From Rhodocollybia butyracea (Eukaryota > Basidiomycota > Agaricomycetes > Agaricales > Omphalotaceae), in NCBI GenBank assembly GCA_015501585.1, contig JADNRY010000012.1, forward strand, positions 1-64,000: DNA of 64,000 bases, given 5' to 3'. The notes under the pieces are model-generated. The model did no database searches. It worked only from the letters and a program-made list of their open reading frames with translations, and was not told the DNA's origin. Positions 23,513 through 33,239 of the stretch are shown one piece after another (positions within the stretch are counted from its first letter, which is position 1; each line of letters begins with the position of its first letter). Position numbers and translations under genes: made by a program.

Positions 23513-24469
23513 TGTGGAAGTGGTAGCTGCCCCGTCGGTAGCTACACATCCTTATACGCCGTTTACAGTACATTATACTTACATACATATATATTACAAA
23601 TCGCTTTACACATCGAAAACTATCAATTCGTTTCAGTTCCTTTCACACGTTCCCTCTCTTCCTTTCTTACTCCCACCTCCATATTCTCTCTTTTCTCTTT
23701 CCTTCTCTCATAATCTGGACAACGACAAACCGGCATACAATAACTCGAATACAGCTCGGTGATTACGGCCGTTCAACATCACTGATACACACCATTTCAA
23801 ATTGTCGCCCTCCCGATCTCCTCTTATCTCCTCTCGCCTATTGAAGTATTCCAGCAACTTATAATATTTCTACGGCACCCCAGCATATTCGCTATGGATT
23901 CTACGGCTTAGTTTGGTCACGGAAGGGGCGTAGCAGTTTTAGCGGTTTGGTTTTATATCGGCGTATCGTATGTTTTTATCATTCTTTTTCCGTCGATTTA
24001 TTTGCTTGATCATTATTCCTTTCCGTATCCGATGGGTTTCGTGCCTTGACGGTGAATGCGGCGGATGTCGGTACACGCCTAGATCGCAACGTTGAGGCTG
24101 GCAACCTCTCCTGTCCCCATTGATGGTCGTAGGCGGGAGATCTAGTTTACTAGTCAAGTGTGTTACCTGCGCCGTGCAGCAGAGCCTTAAAGTCGCATAC
24201 TCGGAGGTATTTCAATTCTTTCGGACTATTTTCCTTCTAAATATTTTATCCTATCTATACACATCACATGTATACAGTCAGGCGACGTACGAGCACGCGT
24301 GGCAGCCTGTATATATCACAGGTAGATACAGTAATGAAAGGGACTCTTTTTTCTTCAATTCTACTACGTGTGCATAACCGCTAGAGACGGCGGACTACAA
24401 GACCATATTCCGATAGCTAAGTCTATCTATTCTTCTTCACGCTAACTCTTTCGTAGATCCCGACTAGGT
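23513..24469 (+). repeat. Element A 3' LTR
   Basis: This is the direct repeat of 15133-16090. It is preceded by ctaaagtaccccctc and followed abruptly by ttgacttcaccgag, which is not the sequence that follows the 5' copy. Confidence 0.88.
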
Positions 24470-24679
24470 TGACTTCACCGAGTCCAGAGACAGTGAATAA
24501 TCGCACGTCTGATAATAAGGACGCCACGTCACAGAACAATTCCCACACGGTCAAACCGTCAGAGGAAAAAAACAAGTGAGCCTGAAAAGCTCCTCATACA
24601 ATTAACAGAGAAATACCTCAGCAAGGAAAAAAATCCTACGAAGACAACTGAAAACAACAGTCGATCAGAAGGCAGTCAA

Positions 24680-26319
24680 ATGGCTGCCATAAAAGAACCA
24701 AGAGACGATGTCTCTATAAATGAGAAAGCAGCTAAAGCGCTGGATTCAATAACAGACCTTGCACAGGTCTTAGTAAATGCTACAGGGCATATGCTGAAAA
24801 TCGCGGAAACGAATCAGCAATCCCTGAGCGAATTCACATCGGCAATGCATCAATTGAATGCACAATTAAACAAAAAAGACGAAGAGAAGTCTTCGTCCAA
24901 GTCATCGACAAAGTCGACAGACAGTAGTGATCATACTGGGATTGCCATGCCAGTACCTAGACTGCCGGACGAACGCCTGCCAGTAGTGCCGGACATCTAT
25001 AGGAATACACTGTTCTCGAATGCCTCGACAGGAAAATGGAAAGATTCCATGCTCAATGTATCGCAGGCAATAGGTCCATCATCCATAACACATAGAAACT
25101 ATGTGGGATTTGGACAAGTAGGAGAATTACCTCCTACAATAGGCAAATCGCTAATAACACAGCGAGGCTATACAGACTCACGTCAAAGACGTCCGTCATC
25201 GCTACCAGATACGCCGACACCTACGTTCCTTGCAGGAACAGGATATACGCCTAAAGTGAGACAAAGTCCCACTGGGAGAACTTCTCCAGCACCAAGAGGA
25301 CCGAGGTCACTCCCGATACCGCCCAAATCCAGGGCTACAACACCGAAGTTGAATGACTTCATATTTGAAGAGCCAGAAATCATATCTGACTCTGCGGCGC
25401 AACTTACGGATCACATTCGTAATGCATTCGGAGTGTTGGCGACACCGTCAACGCCCATAAATATATTGTCCACATTTGTGGACGACAAAGCTACCATTAA
25501 AATGGAAGCATTCAGCGTGGTGATCCCACCAGCAAAACAGACAATTACAGAAAGCCCGGAAGATCCGGGTAACAAAAGCGATACAATCGTAGAACTACTA
25601 GAGCGGTTTGGATTAAACCAAACGCCAACGCAAGTTCCTAAAAGGAACAAAACAAAGGATCTCCCGAAAAGAGAATCCATACTGAATAACCACAATGTAG
25701 TTATTAAGGCAGAAGAGTCAATCTCTGCCATAAAAAATAACAATGTTAAGACGAATACACCCGTAATGACAGCATTCCCAGTCGTAACAACTGGTGAAAA
25801 AGCACCAACTAAAGTTGACGCTGACCCGGACACAGGCATAGCCTACGAATGGGATAGTCGCGTAGCGATGCAACGCTTGCGCAATAAGAGCTTCCGAGAA
25901 ACTGGAAAAGCCTCGGAATTCTACCCAGACCAAATGGTTGGGTTCAACACGGATGTCAACCGGTCGATAAATTCAACACACCCGAAAAGGTGTGGATACA
26001 CGAACAAGACAGTGCGCAAGATGCAGGTCCTTCTAAAAGTGGGGGAGGACCACCTCGAAAAACACCTACAAGAGGAGCTCCAGGAGCACCCGACGACGGT
26101 GATGACAGCTCAGACTCCAGCGGAGATGAGCACAAACGCAACAACGATAAAAATTGTCGAAGCACACCATGGGATGATGATTCATCCCAAAACAATACAG
26201 ATTCAGATGTCACAGATTTGTCAAACGAATCGTGGATTGGAGATATTCTCCAACCTAATGAGAAATTCAGTAATAGCAAGAAGAAGAAGATGCGACAAAA
26301 AGTAGCATCACAACTTTGA
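24680..26319 (+). CDS. Element B Gag N-terminal region, frame broken
   Basis: The ATG at 24680 begins MAAIKEPRDDVSINEKAAKAL and continues as a helical, serine/proline-rich region. Near 25985 the frame must change by one base (aaaagg run) to continue as SKSGGGPPRKTPTRGAPGA, DDSSDSSGDEHKRNN and SNSKKKKMRQKVASQL, the acidic then basic lead-in typical of agaric gypsy Gag. A TGA at 26317-26319 then interrupts the same frame that continues into capsid. The TGA may be a C-to-T change from CGA or a readthrough stop. Many arms of inverted repeats lie in this region (for example 25089-25105, 25468-25483 and 25555-25569). Confidence 0.6.
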
Positions 26320-27439
26320 GCGAAAACTGCAGACGATGATTGTCGCAAACTGTGGCAACACCAAGTACACAAAGTGTACAGAAAGCAGATACATGAACAT
26401 GTAGGCACTGCACTTCCTCCATTGGAGGGAGTAAAGAATATCAAAGTACCATCACCGGAGAGCTACGAAGGTACTCCCGATGTAGAGGTATTTGAAAGGT
26501 GGCTATTGTCACTCCTTCGATGGTTCGTAGCACACCGCTATTGCGGTCCAGCGTATGATAGCGCAAGATTACAAATCTTAGGCATGTTTCTAAAAGAAAA
26601 AGCACTAGATGGGTACAACGACGAAGTCGTTGGTGCACACAGGACCACAATTAAGTGGACCAGTGAAGAAGCCATTATTGGCTTATTTGATAGATGCGTT
26701 CAAGCATCTACAATTCATCAAGCTACTCAGCAGTTTGAGTCAATCACTTACTCACCTGTTAAGGGAGTACAAGATTATCACTCAACACTAGTACAATGGG
26801 CATCAAGAATGCAACATCCACCGCATTCATATGATATGAAAATGTGTTTCGTTAAAGGATTGCCTATGTCAATCCTTGAAATACTTATAGACAGGGGAAT
26901 AATCCCTGAATACGCAAAATTCAAGACTATCATCAAAGCGGTTACTTGCATTGAAGATAATCGCGCACTACACAATTACTACGTGTCAGGCAAGCGAAAA
27001 ACAAGCACACCGAGCTCGAAATATGTCACAAAACGCGCTATTGCGGAACAAGGAGCAAGTACTCCTCCCGCTAGAACGTATACTGCAGCAGCAGTACCAA
27101 AAACCCAACAAAGGGTACAGTTAGTAAAAATATACTAGCAAAGGGAAGAGACCAGTTAAATTTGGTAACTCTTTCCGTGGAACAGGACAAGTGTCAAAGA
27201 CACCGTCTAAAGAAGAAGCAGTTTCTAGGAAACTATGCTTCCGTTGCGGCAAGCCAGGTCATTTCGCGAATGACTCGACGTGCGAAAGGCATGGACAACC
27301 TCGATTGTACGCCATTCAGGAAGACGAGCTGGAATCAGCTAGTCAAGATGTCAATCCACAAGAAAACCTCAAAGAGGATCTTGAATATCCTCCAGCACTT
27401 CAACCCAACGAGGATGAAGATGAGGACGAGTTGTTATGA
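26320..27439 (+). CDS. Element B Gag capsid and zinc knuckle
   Basis: In frame with the preceding segment, the sequence reads YRKQIHEHVGTALPPLEGV and then the Gag capsid core ESYEGTPDVEVFERWLLSLL...DSARLQILGMFLKEKALDGY...LVQWASRMQHPP. It ends at 27138. A second frame (27191-27439, probably the same polyprotein after one frame change near 27125) carries a CCHC zinc knuckle, CFRCGKPGHFANDSTC, and an acidic tail. The knuckle would bind element RNA in the virus-like particle. The hairpin TAGATGC/GCATCTA at 26691-26710 is one of many inside the coding sequence. Confidence 0.65.
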
Positions 27440-27624
27440 CTCGATCAATAGTCTCGTCCAAACCTTCACAGTACGTAACTCGGCAGTAAAAATGATAAGA
27501 GAAATTAATGAGATTATAGAGCAAGCCTTTCCGTTCGTTGAAACCGCTAGGCAAAAAATATATACTCAAACAACTAGGCTCAAGTAAAGTTAGTAACTAG
27601 TTTGTAATACGAAACTCACAGAAG

Positions 27625-27982
27625 TTATTATTTGGAGATAGCTCGACAAATAATAATAAGATTACCCTCGGAGATGGCTCGACAAGCAGTAATATGAATC
27701 AGAACTAATACTTGGAGATGGCTCGACAAGTAGTAGTGAGTATGGTGTCTAATACTCGGAGATAGCTCAACAAGTAATAGTGAGTGTGATGTCTAATACT
27801 CGGAGATAGCTCAACAAGTAATAGGAAGTTGCAACTTGGAGATAGCTCAACAAGTGGCAATTAAAGAAGTATTCACTAGGAGATAGCTCAACAGGTGAAT
27901 ATTAGTGGATACAACTTGGAGTTAGCTCAACAAGATGTATAAATGTGTATTGTAGCTTGGAGATAGCTCAACAAGATACAAT
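27625..27982 (+). repeat. Array of nine hairpins with a common 12-nt loop and variable stems
   Basis: Nine copies of the loop GAG(A/T)T(A/G)GCTC(A/G)A occur about 34-62 nt apart. The loop starts are 27635, 27671, 27715, 27759, 27803, 27839, 27880, 27919 and 27960. Each is flanked by 10-12-nt arms that differ between copies but pair with each other. Copy 1 is perfect (TTATTATTTG / CAAATAATAA). Copies 8 and 9 pair at 9 of 10 and 10 of 11 (ATACAACTTG / CAAGATGTAT; ATTGTAGCTTG / CAAGATACAAT). GAG and CTC inside the loop can also pair. The array lies in the non-coding region between gag and protease of element B. Confidence 0.92.
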
Positions 27983-28125
27983 GAGTTGGTCTGGTGATTC
28001 ACACAAGTGATAACAGCAAACAAGTGGGGGTTTGGATTTAAGAAAAATAATATGTCTAACGTACATTGGTAAATCTAGACTACTTATATACTGTGCAATG
28101 TGTACTAGTTAGGAAATGCTGCGGA

Positions 28126-28440
28126 ATGACTAGATTTGAGTCATAACTGCGGAAATACTGCGGATGAGTCAGTCTGACTATGTAATGCTGTGCAATGACT
28201 AATATTGAGTCATGTATGTGGAACCGTAGTTGACTCAGATATCTGGCTGTGAAATGACTGATATTGAGTCATTGATGTAAAGAGGCTATACAATGATGTC
28301 ATAGCTGTGGAGCAGTAATGTGATATCATAACTGCGGAGCAATGGAATGACATCATGATTGTGGAGTAGCAAGATGACATCATAGTTGTGGAGCTAGAAT
28401 GATGTCATGACTGTGCAGACTGTGCAGTGACTGTTAAAGA
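28126..28440 (+). repeat. Second hairpin/short-repeat array in element B
   Basis: Three hairpins share the stem ATGACT / AGTCAT with 7-nt loops (28126-28144, 28195-28213, 28253-28273). They are followed by at least five 24-31-bp units centred on ATGA(TG/CA)TCAT or TGATATCA and separated by (A/G)(C/T)TG(C/T)GGAG. No open frame crosses the region 27600-28688. Confidence 0.75.
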
Positions 28441-28688
28441 TCATTCTGGTGTTCTGGAAGAATGTGTGCAGCATTAACCCAAATGGTGTTGAATAACTAA
28501 TGAATGTAAAATGTTAAGTAGAAGTATTAATGATAGTGTTCATAGTTGGTTACAGAAGAAAAAAGATTGGGTGTATAGGATTTAGATCCAGGTCATAACA
28601 CGAGTCTGAAGGAGAATACTTCCTTGAGACGTATGAAGAAGAATATGTCGGTTGACTATATGACGACAACGACGACTTCCAAGAGTAC

Positions 28689-29408
28689 TTGGGTCATATT
28701 CATGACCCTTACATTGAAATCAATCCTCTAGAGGACTGTGGACCGGCAGTATGCCTAGAGGATGACTGGGACAATGACACGTTCTTGTCCCTGGATCCTC
28801 AAAGCCACCAGATACAACTGGATGGCACTGATCGTATGGCGGCTATGAACACGCCCAACGAAGAGCCTAAAACCAATACGGGTGAAGGCATTCGTAAGTC
28901 TAGTAGACTTATGACCAGACCTGACCAAGGTCCAATCCAAAATCGCCGTCTTATGATGGCAATCATTGAAATTGCAGGAGTAGAAGTGTTCACGCTATTC
29001 GACTCTGGTTGCACAATCGAGGCTTTAAGCCCCGCATTTGTTCGATTAGCGAACATCAAAGTACACCAATTGGCGGACCAACATTCGCTACAATTGGGAA
29101 CTGTAGGAAGTAAAGCCAAATTTAATTTTGGCGCAAATGTACATACCTCCTATGGAGGTATAGATGATAAAGTATACTACGACATTATTAATGTTGATAG
29201 ATACGACGCTATCCTCGGTACGCAATTTATGCGTAAGCACGGCATCAAACTCAATTTCGAGAGAGATGCCATATGCATTAAAGGGAAGGTAGCACCTTCT
29301 CTTTCTGTGGGGGAGGACACGGTAGAGTTTTCTCGACGCACAGCAATGAAACGTAGAGTTCTCAATGAGAAATTCAGAAGAAACGAGACTCAAGCTAGCA
29401 AAGAATGA
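28689..29408 (+). CDS. Element B aspartic protease
   Basis: The frame gives an acidic lead (EDDWDNDTFLSLD), then a retropepsin with VEVFTLFDSGCTIEALSPAFV (catalytic D-S-G) and YDAILGTQFMRKHGIKLNFE (I-L-G motif). It would process the element polyprotein. It ends in TGA followed by CTAG (29406-29408), the sequence context known for stop-codon readthrough, and that TGA sits in a hairpin (AGCTAG ... CTAGCT). The same frame continues through two more TGA codons (29436, 29904) to pol. Confidence 0.78.
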   Translation: MGHIHDPYIEINPLEDCGPAVCLEDDWDNDTFLSLDPQSHQIQLDGTDRMAAMNTPNEEPKTNTGEGIRKSSRLMTRPDQGPIQNRRLMMAIIEIAGVEVFTLFDSGCTIEALSPAFVRLANIKVHQLADQHSLQLGTVGSKAKFNFGANVHTSYGGIDDKVYYDIINVDRYDAILGTQFMRKHGIKLNFERDAICIKGKVAPSLSVGEDTVEFSRRTAMKRRVLNEKFRRNETQASKE

Positions 29409-29459
29409 CTAGCTGCAGCTACAACTTCTAAGAAGTGAGAGCGTAAATCGAAATCCACA

Positions 29460-29906
29460 GTGGAAATCAAGACGATAGTAGATGAAGAACATCTTCGGTC
29501 TGAAATGCAACGCTCCGTGAGGAGCTTCCCTCATAACTTCCCAGTTGTACTGGAAAGCTACGACGAGGATGATAATTCAACCTCGCCCAAAATAAAGGAG
29601 TTATCTGCAGAAGATTTCGATAAATACGTTGAAATCATACAAGAATTCTCTAGAGAATACTTTCCTCGCAAAATAGAGGAACAAGCGGAGCTAAGAGCTC
29701 AGCACGATATGGAAGAGAATATATCTCAACCAATGCCGGTTGAACAAACAGGCAACGAAACAAACAATAATCCTAATCAGGATAATCACGATACAGGGAT
29801 TAGCTATGAATACATAGCTATCCCAAATACTAACTCGAGACAAACAAGATCTAAAGATCAAGTTCAAATGAGTACTAATCGAAAAGGATTGAGAAGTAAA
29901 TCTTGA
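29460..29906 (+). CDS. Element B protease-RT linker
   Basis: This polar, acidic segment lies in the same frame as protease and pol (EEHLRSEMQRSVRSFPHNFP, then KELSAEDFDKYVEIIQEFSREYF) and is followed by an asparagine-rich stretch. It has no catalytic motif and is probably the spacer between protease and RT in the Pol polyprotein. It is closed by TGA at 29904-29906. Whether the flanking stops are real or mutations of CGA is unknown. Confidence 0.5.
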   Translation: MEIKTIVDEEHLRSEMQRSVRSFPHNFPVVLESYDEDDNSTSPKIKELSAEDFDKYVEIIQEFSREYFPRKIEEQAELRAQHDMEENISQPMPVEQTGNETNNNPNQDNHDTGISYEYIAIPNTNSRQTRSKDQVQMSTNRKGLRSKS

Positions 29907-32900
29907 TCCATCTCTCATCAAAGACAAAGGAGACCCGTTCGAGTCAAGGTGTGGAAATTCCCACTTGACGACATAGAGTTTGAAGAACTCTACACTCATG
30001 GTCATGCAGACGATGAGCATGAAAAATTATACGCCATCCAAGAGGAAGACATTATGGACTTCTCGGCTCTACCAGAGCGAGGTCCGTATACGGATGAGCA
30101 AATACCATTGCTCCGTGCTCGTATTATACACGAGCATATGGACATCCTAGGAGGAGTACCACCGGTACTCCCACCATTTCAAGAAATTAATCATTGGATT
30201 AATCTCATTGACAAACAGCATAAGTATAACTACTATATGCCAAGATGCCCAGATCATCTTAAGACTCAGCTTAGTGATAAGCTTGAGAAATACACCGGTG
30301 CTAACTGGTGGATTCAACAAGCTGTTCCACAAGCAGCTCTGATGCTTTGCATTCCAAAGAAAAATGGTACTCTTCGTACCATTATCGACTATTGTCAGCG
30401 TAATGCTAACACGGTAAAGGATGTAACTCCTTTCCCAGACCAAGACAACATCTGTACGGATGTTGCCAAACACAAGTATCGATCTAAAATTGACCTCAGC
30501 GATGCATACGAACAGACTCGAACTGAGCCTGGAGATGTATGGAAGACTGCATTTGCATGCGTCTTTGGGACATTTGTTAGCAATGTCATGATGATGGGAG
30601 ACTGTAATGCTCCCGCCACTTTTCAACGATTGATGACCTACATCTTTCGTGATGCTATTGGACGATATGTCCATGCTTATTTAGACAATATATTCGTCTT
30701 TAGTAATACACTCAAAGAGCATGAAAAGCACGTCAGAGACGTACTAGAACGACTCAGGAAACATCACTTGTTTCTAAGGGCAGCAAAGTGTGAACTTTAC
30801 TCTGAGTCTGTAGACTGCCTTGGGCATGTCATCGACAATAAAGGTATCCATGCAGATACCGATAAGATGTCAAGAATTCGCGAATGGCAAACCCCGCGCA
30901 TGTACAATGATGTACAGCGTTTTCTGGGACTTGTACAGTACATTGCACCATACATGCCCGAAGTAGCCCAGTTCACTGGGCCACTTTCAATTATGGTACG
31001 GAACAATGTTCCGTTTGTATGGATGCCAACACACAAAGTATGTTTTCAAAACATTAAACATTTAGCATCAAAGGCTTCAATACTGAAGCCAATTGATCCA
31101 AGTAAAGATGAACCTATATGGGTTATCTGTGACGCCTCCGTATCAGGAGTCGGAAGTATGTACGGCCAAGGCCCTACTTGGCAGACGTGTAGACCTGCGG
31201 GATTTATGTCGCGCAAATTCACAGCTGCACAACATAATTATAGAGTCTTTGAATTGGAGACTCTTGCAATCCTCGAAGCTCTTCTCAAATGGGAAGATAA
31301 AGTTCTTGGATATCGTATACATGTGGTCACAGACCACAAAGCATTAGAATTCTTCCTTACACAAAGGAAGCTTTCAAGTCGTCAAGCACGCTGGATGGAA
31401 TATCTATCCAGATTTGACTTTGATATTTGTTATATCAAAGGTATAACGAACAAAGTAGCGGATGCGTTATCGCGTTACTATGAATCCGACATGCCTAATG
31501 AACATCATGAGGCACATGAATATGTCAATGCAGATATTCACATTGACCGAAATCTAGACGACCTTCCACAAGGAAGAATCGAAGAATTAGTTAGCGAGCA
31601 TCTCGCTAGCATGAACACTCGTCGATCTGCTCGACTTCTTCAAAAGAAGAAGCAAGTAAATCCTGTAGCCGAGACTATAGAAGCTCGAGACAATGAAGCA
31701 GCAGTATTACAATCTGCCGTTAAAGAAAAGGAACCAACAGTTCCTGTTCCCGATATTACGGAAGAAGATATTACTATCTTCAACTCTCGCGCAAGAGGTG
31801 AAGAACCGCTTGCTAGTCATGCCGAAAAGGATGATTTTATAAAGAACATTAAGCGTTGCTACGCTAATGATCCATTATTCTCAAAAGTGCTCAATAATAC
31901 TGAGCACCATAAGCCATTCTCAGTCGAGAATGGCCTCATATACACTGTAAACCGAGGCAAAGAAAAAGTTCTTTGCATTCCTAACGGTAAAACTGTTAAA
32001 GGACAGAGCTTGAGAGGCATAATCGCCGAACAAGCCCATGAAGTATTAGGACACTTCGGAGGTCAACGAACCTCCGATTACATCCGCCGATGGTACTGGT
32101 GGCCAAGGGTCAACGGTAACATCGAGGAATTTTGTAAGGCATGCGTTGAATGTCAACGCGCCAAAACTACTAATAGGATGCCAACTGGCCTCCTACATAC
32201 ACTACCGATACCCATGAAACCATGGGAATCAATCGGAATGGACTTCATTGGTCCATTCCCTGAATCACAAGGATACGACTACCTCTGGGTAGTCATCTGT
32301 CGATTAACTTCACGGGTACATGTAATACCCGTAAAAACAACAATAACTGCAACGCAGTTATCATGGATCTACGTCAAAGAGATCGTAAGACTTCACGGAT
32401 TACCGAAGTCTATAGTCTCTGATAGAGACCCGAAGTTTACTTCACGCTGGTGGCGTGAAGTTCATCATTTACTAGGAGCTAAGCTCCTAATGTCTACTTC
32501 GTTCCATCCACAAACGGATGGAATTACTGAGCGAGTGAATAGGTCCATTGGACAAATTCTTCGCACTATGGTCAATGCCGACCAGAAGAATTGGGTGGAC
32601 AAATGTCCACTAATGGAGTTCGCGTTGAACTCCAGTATCAACGAAAGCACAGGGTATGCACCCTTTGAACTCGATGGAGGGTACATGCCTTCCATGATTC
32701 GCGAAGTACCCAGCGGTACTCAAACACCACCAGGTGTTCATGAATTTGCAGATCGTGCATTACAGCACCTGCAAGATGCTCACGACGCGATTATAGAATC
32801 GCGTGTATATCAAGTCTATCACGCTAATCAGCGTAGACGACAAGAGCCGGAGATTCAACTAAATGATTTAGTGTATCTTTCGACTAAAAATTTGAACTTG

Positions 32901-33239
32901 CCGAGGGGGAGGGCATCTAAGCTACTTCCCAAGTTCATTGGACCATACCCCATTGTTGAGGTACATGAAGACTCCTCGAATTATCGAGTAGGTCTGCCAA
33001 CGGAGTTGGCTAAGCGTGGAATTCATAATAACTTCCACGCAAGTCTATTGCGAAAGCACCATCCGAATGATGATGCACTATTCCCTATGCGTTCCGTTGC
33101 GGAACCATACGATTTCGGAGAACCGTCCACTGTGGAATGGCTCGTTGACGAGATAATCGACCATCATTGGGATGGTCGAAAAACTCATGTTCCAAGTCAA
33201 ATGGAACTTAGGCGATATTACCACCGAAACTTACAATAA
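29907..33239 (+). CDS. Element B Pol: RT, RNase H, integrase, partial chromodomain
   Basis: The open frame reads through RT (KKNGTLRTIIDYCQRNANTV; KIDLSDAYEQTRTEP with the first catalytic Asp; AYLDNIFVFSN, where the Y-x-D-D box reads Y-L-D-N), then RNase H (VICDASVSGVGSMYGQ, AAQHNYRVFELETLAI, VTDHKALEFFL, ADALSRY). It continues through the integrase HHCC domain (AHEVLGHFGGQRTSDYIRRW, CVECQRAKT) and the D,D35E core (GMDFIGPFP, SDRDPKF, FHPQTDGITERVNR), and ends with a GPY-type segment and the start of a chromodomain (EWLVDEIIDHHWDGRKTHVP) that is cut short. There is no ATG close to the start, so it is made as part of a polyprotein. Synonymous codons build hairpins throughout (listed in the findings). 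Confidence 0.85.
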   Translation, partial: SISHQRQRRPVRVKVWKFPLDDIEFEELYTHGHADDEHEKLYAIQEEDIMDFSALPERGPYTDEQIPLLRARIIHEHMDILGGVPPVLPPFQEINHWINLIDKQHKYNYYMPRCPDHLKTQLSDKLEKYTGANWWIQQAVPQAALMLCIPKKNGTLRTIIDYCQRNANTVKDVTPFPDQDNICTDVAKHKYRSKIDLSDAYEQTRTEPGDVWKTAFACVFGTFVSNVMMMGDCNAPATFQRLMTYIFRDAIGRYVHAYLDNIFVFSNTLKEHEKHVRDVLERLRKHHLFLRAAKCELYSESVDCLGHVIDNKGIHADTDKMSRIREWQTPRMYNDVQRFLGLVQYIAPYMPEVAQFTGPLSIMVRNNVPFVWMPTHKVCFQNIKHLASKASILKPIDPSKDEPIWVICDASVSGVGSMYGQGPTWQTCRPAGFMSRKFTAAQHNYRVFELETLAILEALLKWEDKVLGYRIHVVTDHKALEFFLTQRKLSSRQARWMEYLSRFDFDICYIKGITNKVADALSRYYESDMPNEHHEAHEYVNADIHIDRNLDDLPQGRIEELVSEHLASMNTRRSARLLQKKKQVNPVAETIEARDNEAAVLQSAVKEKEPTVPVPDITEEDITIFNSRARGEEPLASHAEKDDFIKNIKRCYANDPLFSKVLNNTEHHKPFSVENGLIYTVNRGKEKVLCIPNGKTVKGQSLRGIIAEQAHEVLGHFGGQRTSDYIRRWYWWPRVNGNIEEFCKACVECQRAKTTNRMPTGLLHTLPIPMKPWESIGMDFIGPFPESQGYDYLWVVICRLTSRVHVIPVKTTITATQLSWIYVKEIVRLHGLPKSIVSDRDPKFTSRWWREVHHLLGAKLLMSTSFHPQTDGITERVNRSIGQILRTMVNADQKNWVDKCPLMEFALNSSINESTGYAPFELDGGYMPSMIREVPSGTQTPPGVHEFADRALQHLQDAHDAIIESRVYQVYHANQRRRQEPEIQLNDLVYLSTKNLNLPRGRASKLLPKFIGPYPIVEVHEDSSNYRVGLPTELAKRGIHNNFHASLLRKHHPNDDALFPMRSVAEPYDFGEPSTVEWLVDEIIDHHWDGRKTHVPSQMELRRYYHRNLQ

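Larger units (their letters stand above)
15133..24469 (+). mobile_element. Ty3/gypsy LTR retrotransposon A, degenerate coding region
   Basis: Two direct repeats of 957-958 bp (15133-16090 and 23513-24469) flank a gag-protease-RT/RNaseH-integrase region, the Ty3/gypsy order. The LTRs differ at about six positions, five of them one-base homopolymer indels. The coding region is broken in many places (near 16800, 17170, 19930, 20510, 20660 and 21430, plus a TAG at 20120-20122 where CGA TGG would be expected). The element is inserted in element B. Confidence 0.88.

Noticed and set aside
25411..25839. 142-codon minus-strand frame
   Set aside because: Antisense to element B gag, with no domain of its own.
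27100..27200. Programmed frameshift between capsid and zinc knuckle of element B
   Set aside because: A frame change is needed near 27125, but no slippery heptamer with downstream pseudoknot was evident, and other indels in gag suggest decay or sequence error.
27625..27982. CRISPR-like array
   Set aside because: Regular repeats with variable intervening sequence, but the variable parts are hairpin arms complementary to each other, the host is a eukaryote and the array sits inside a retrotransposon.
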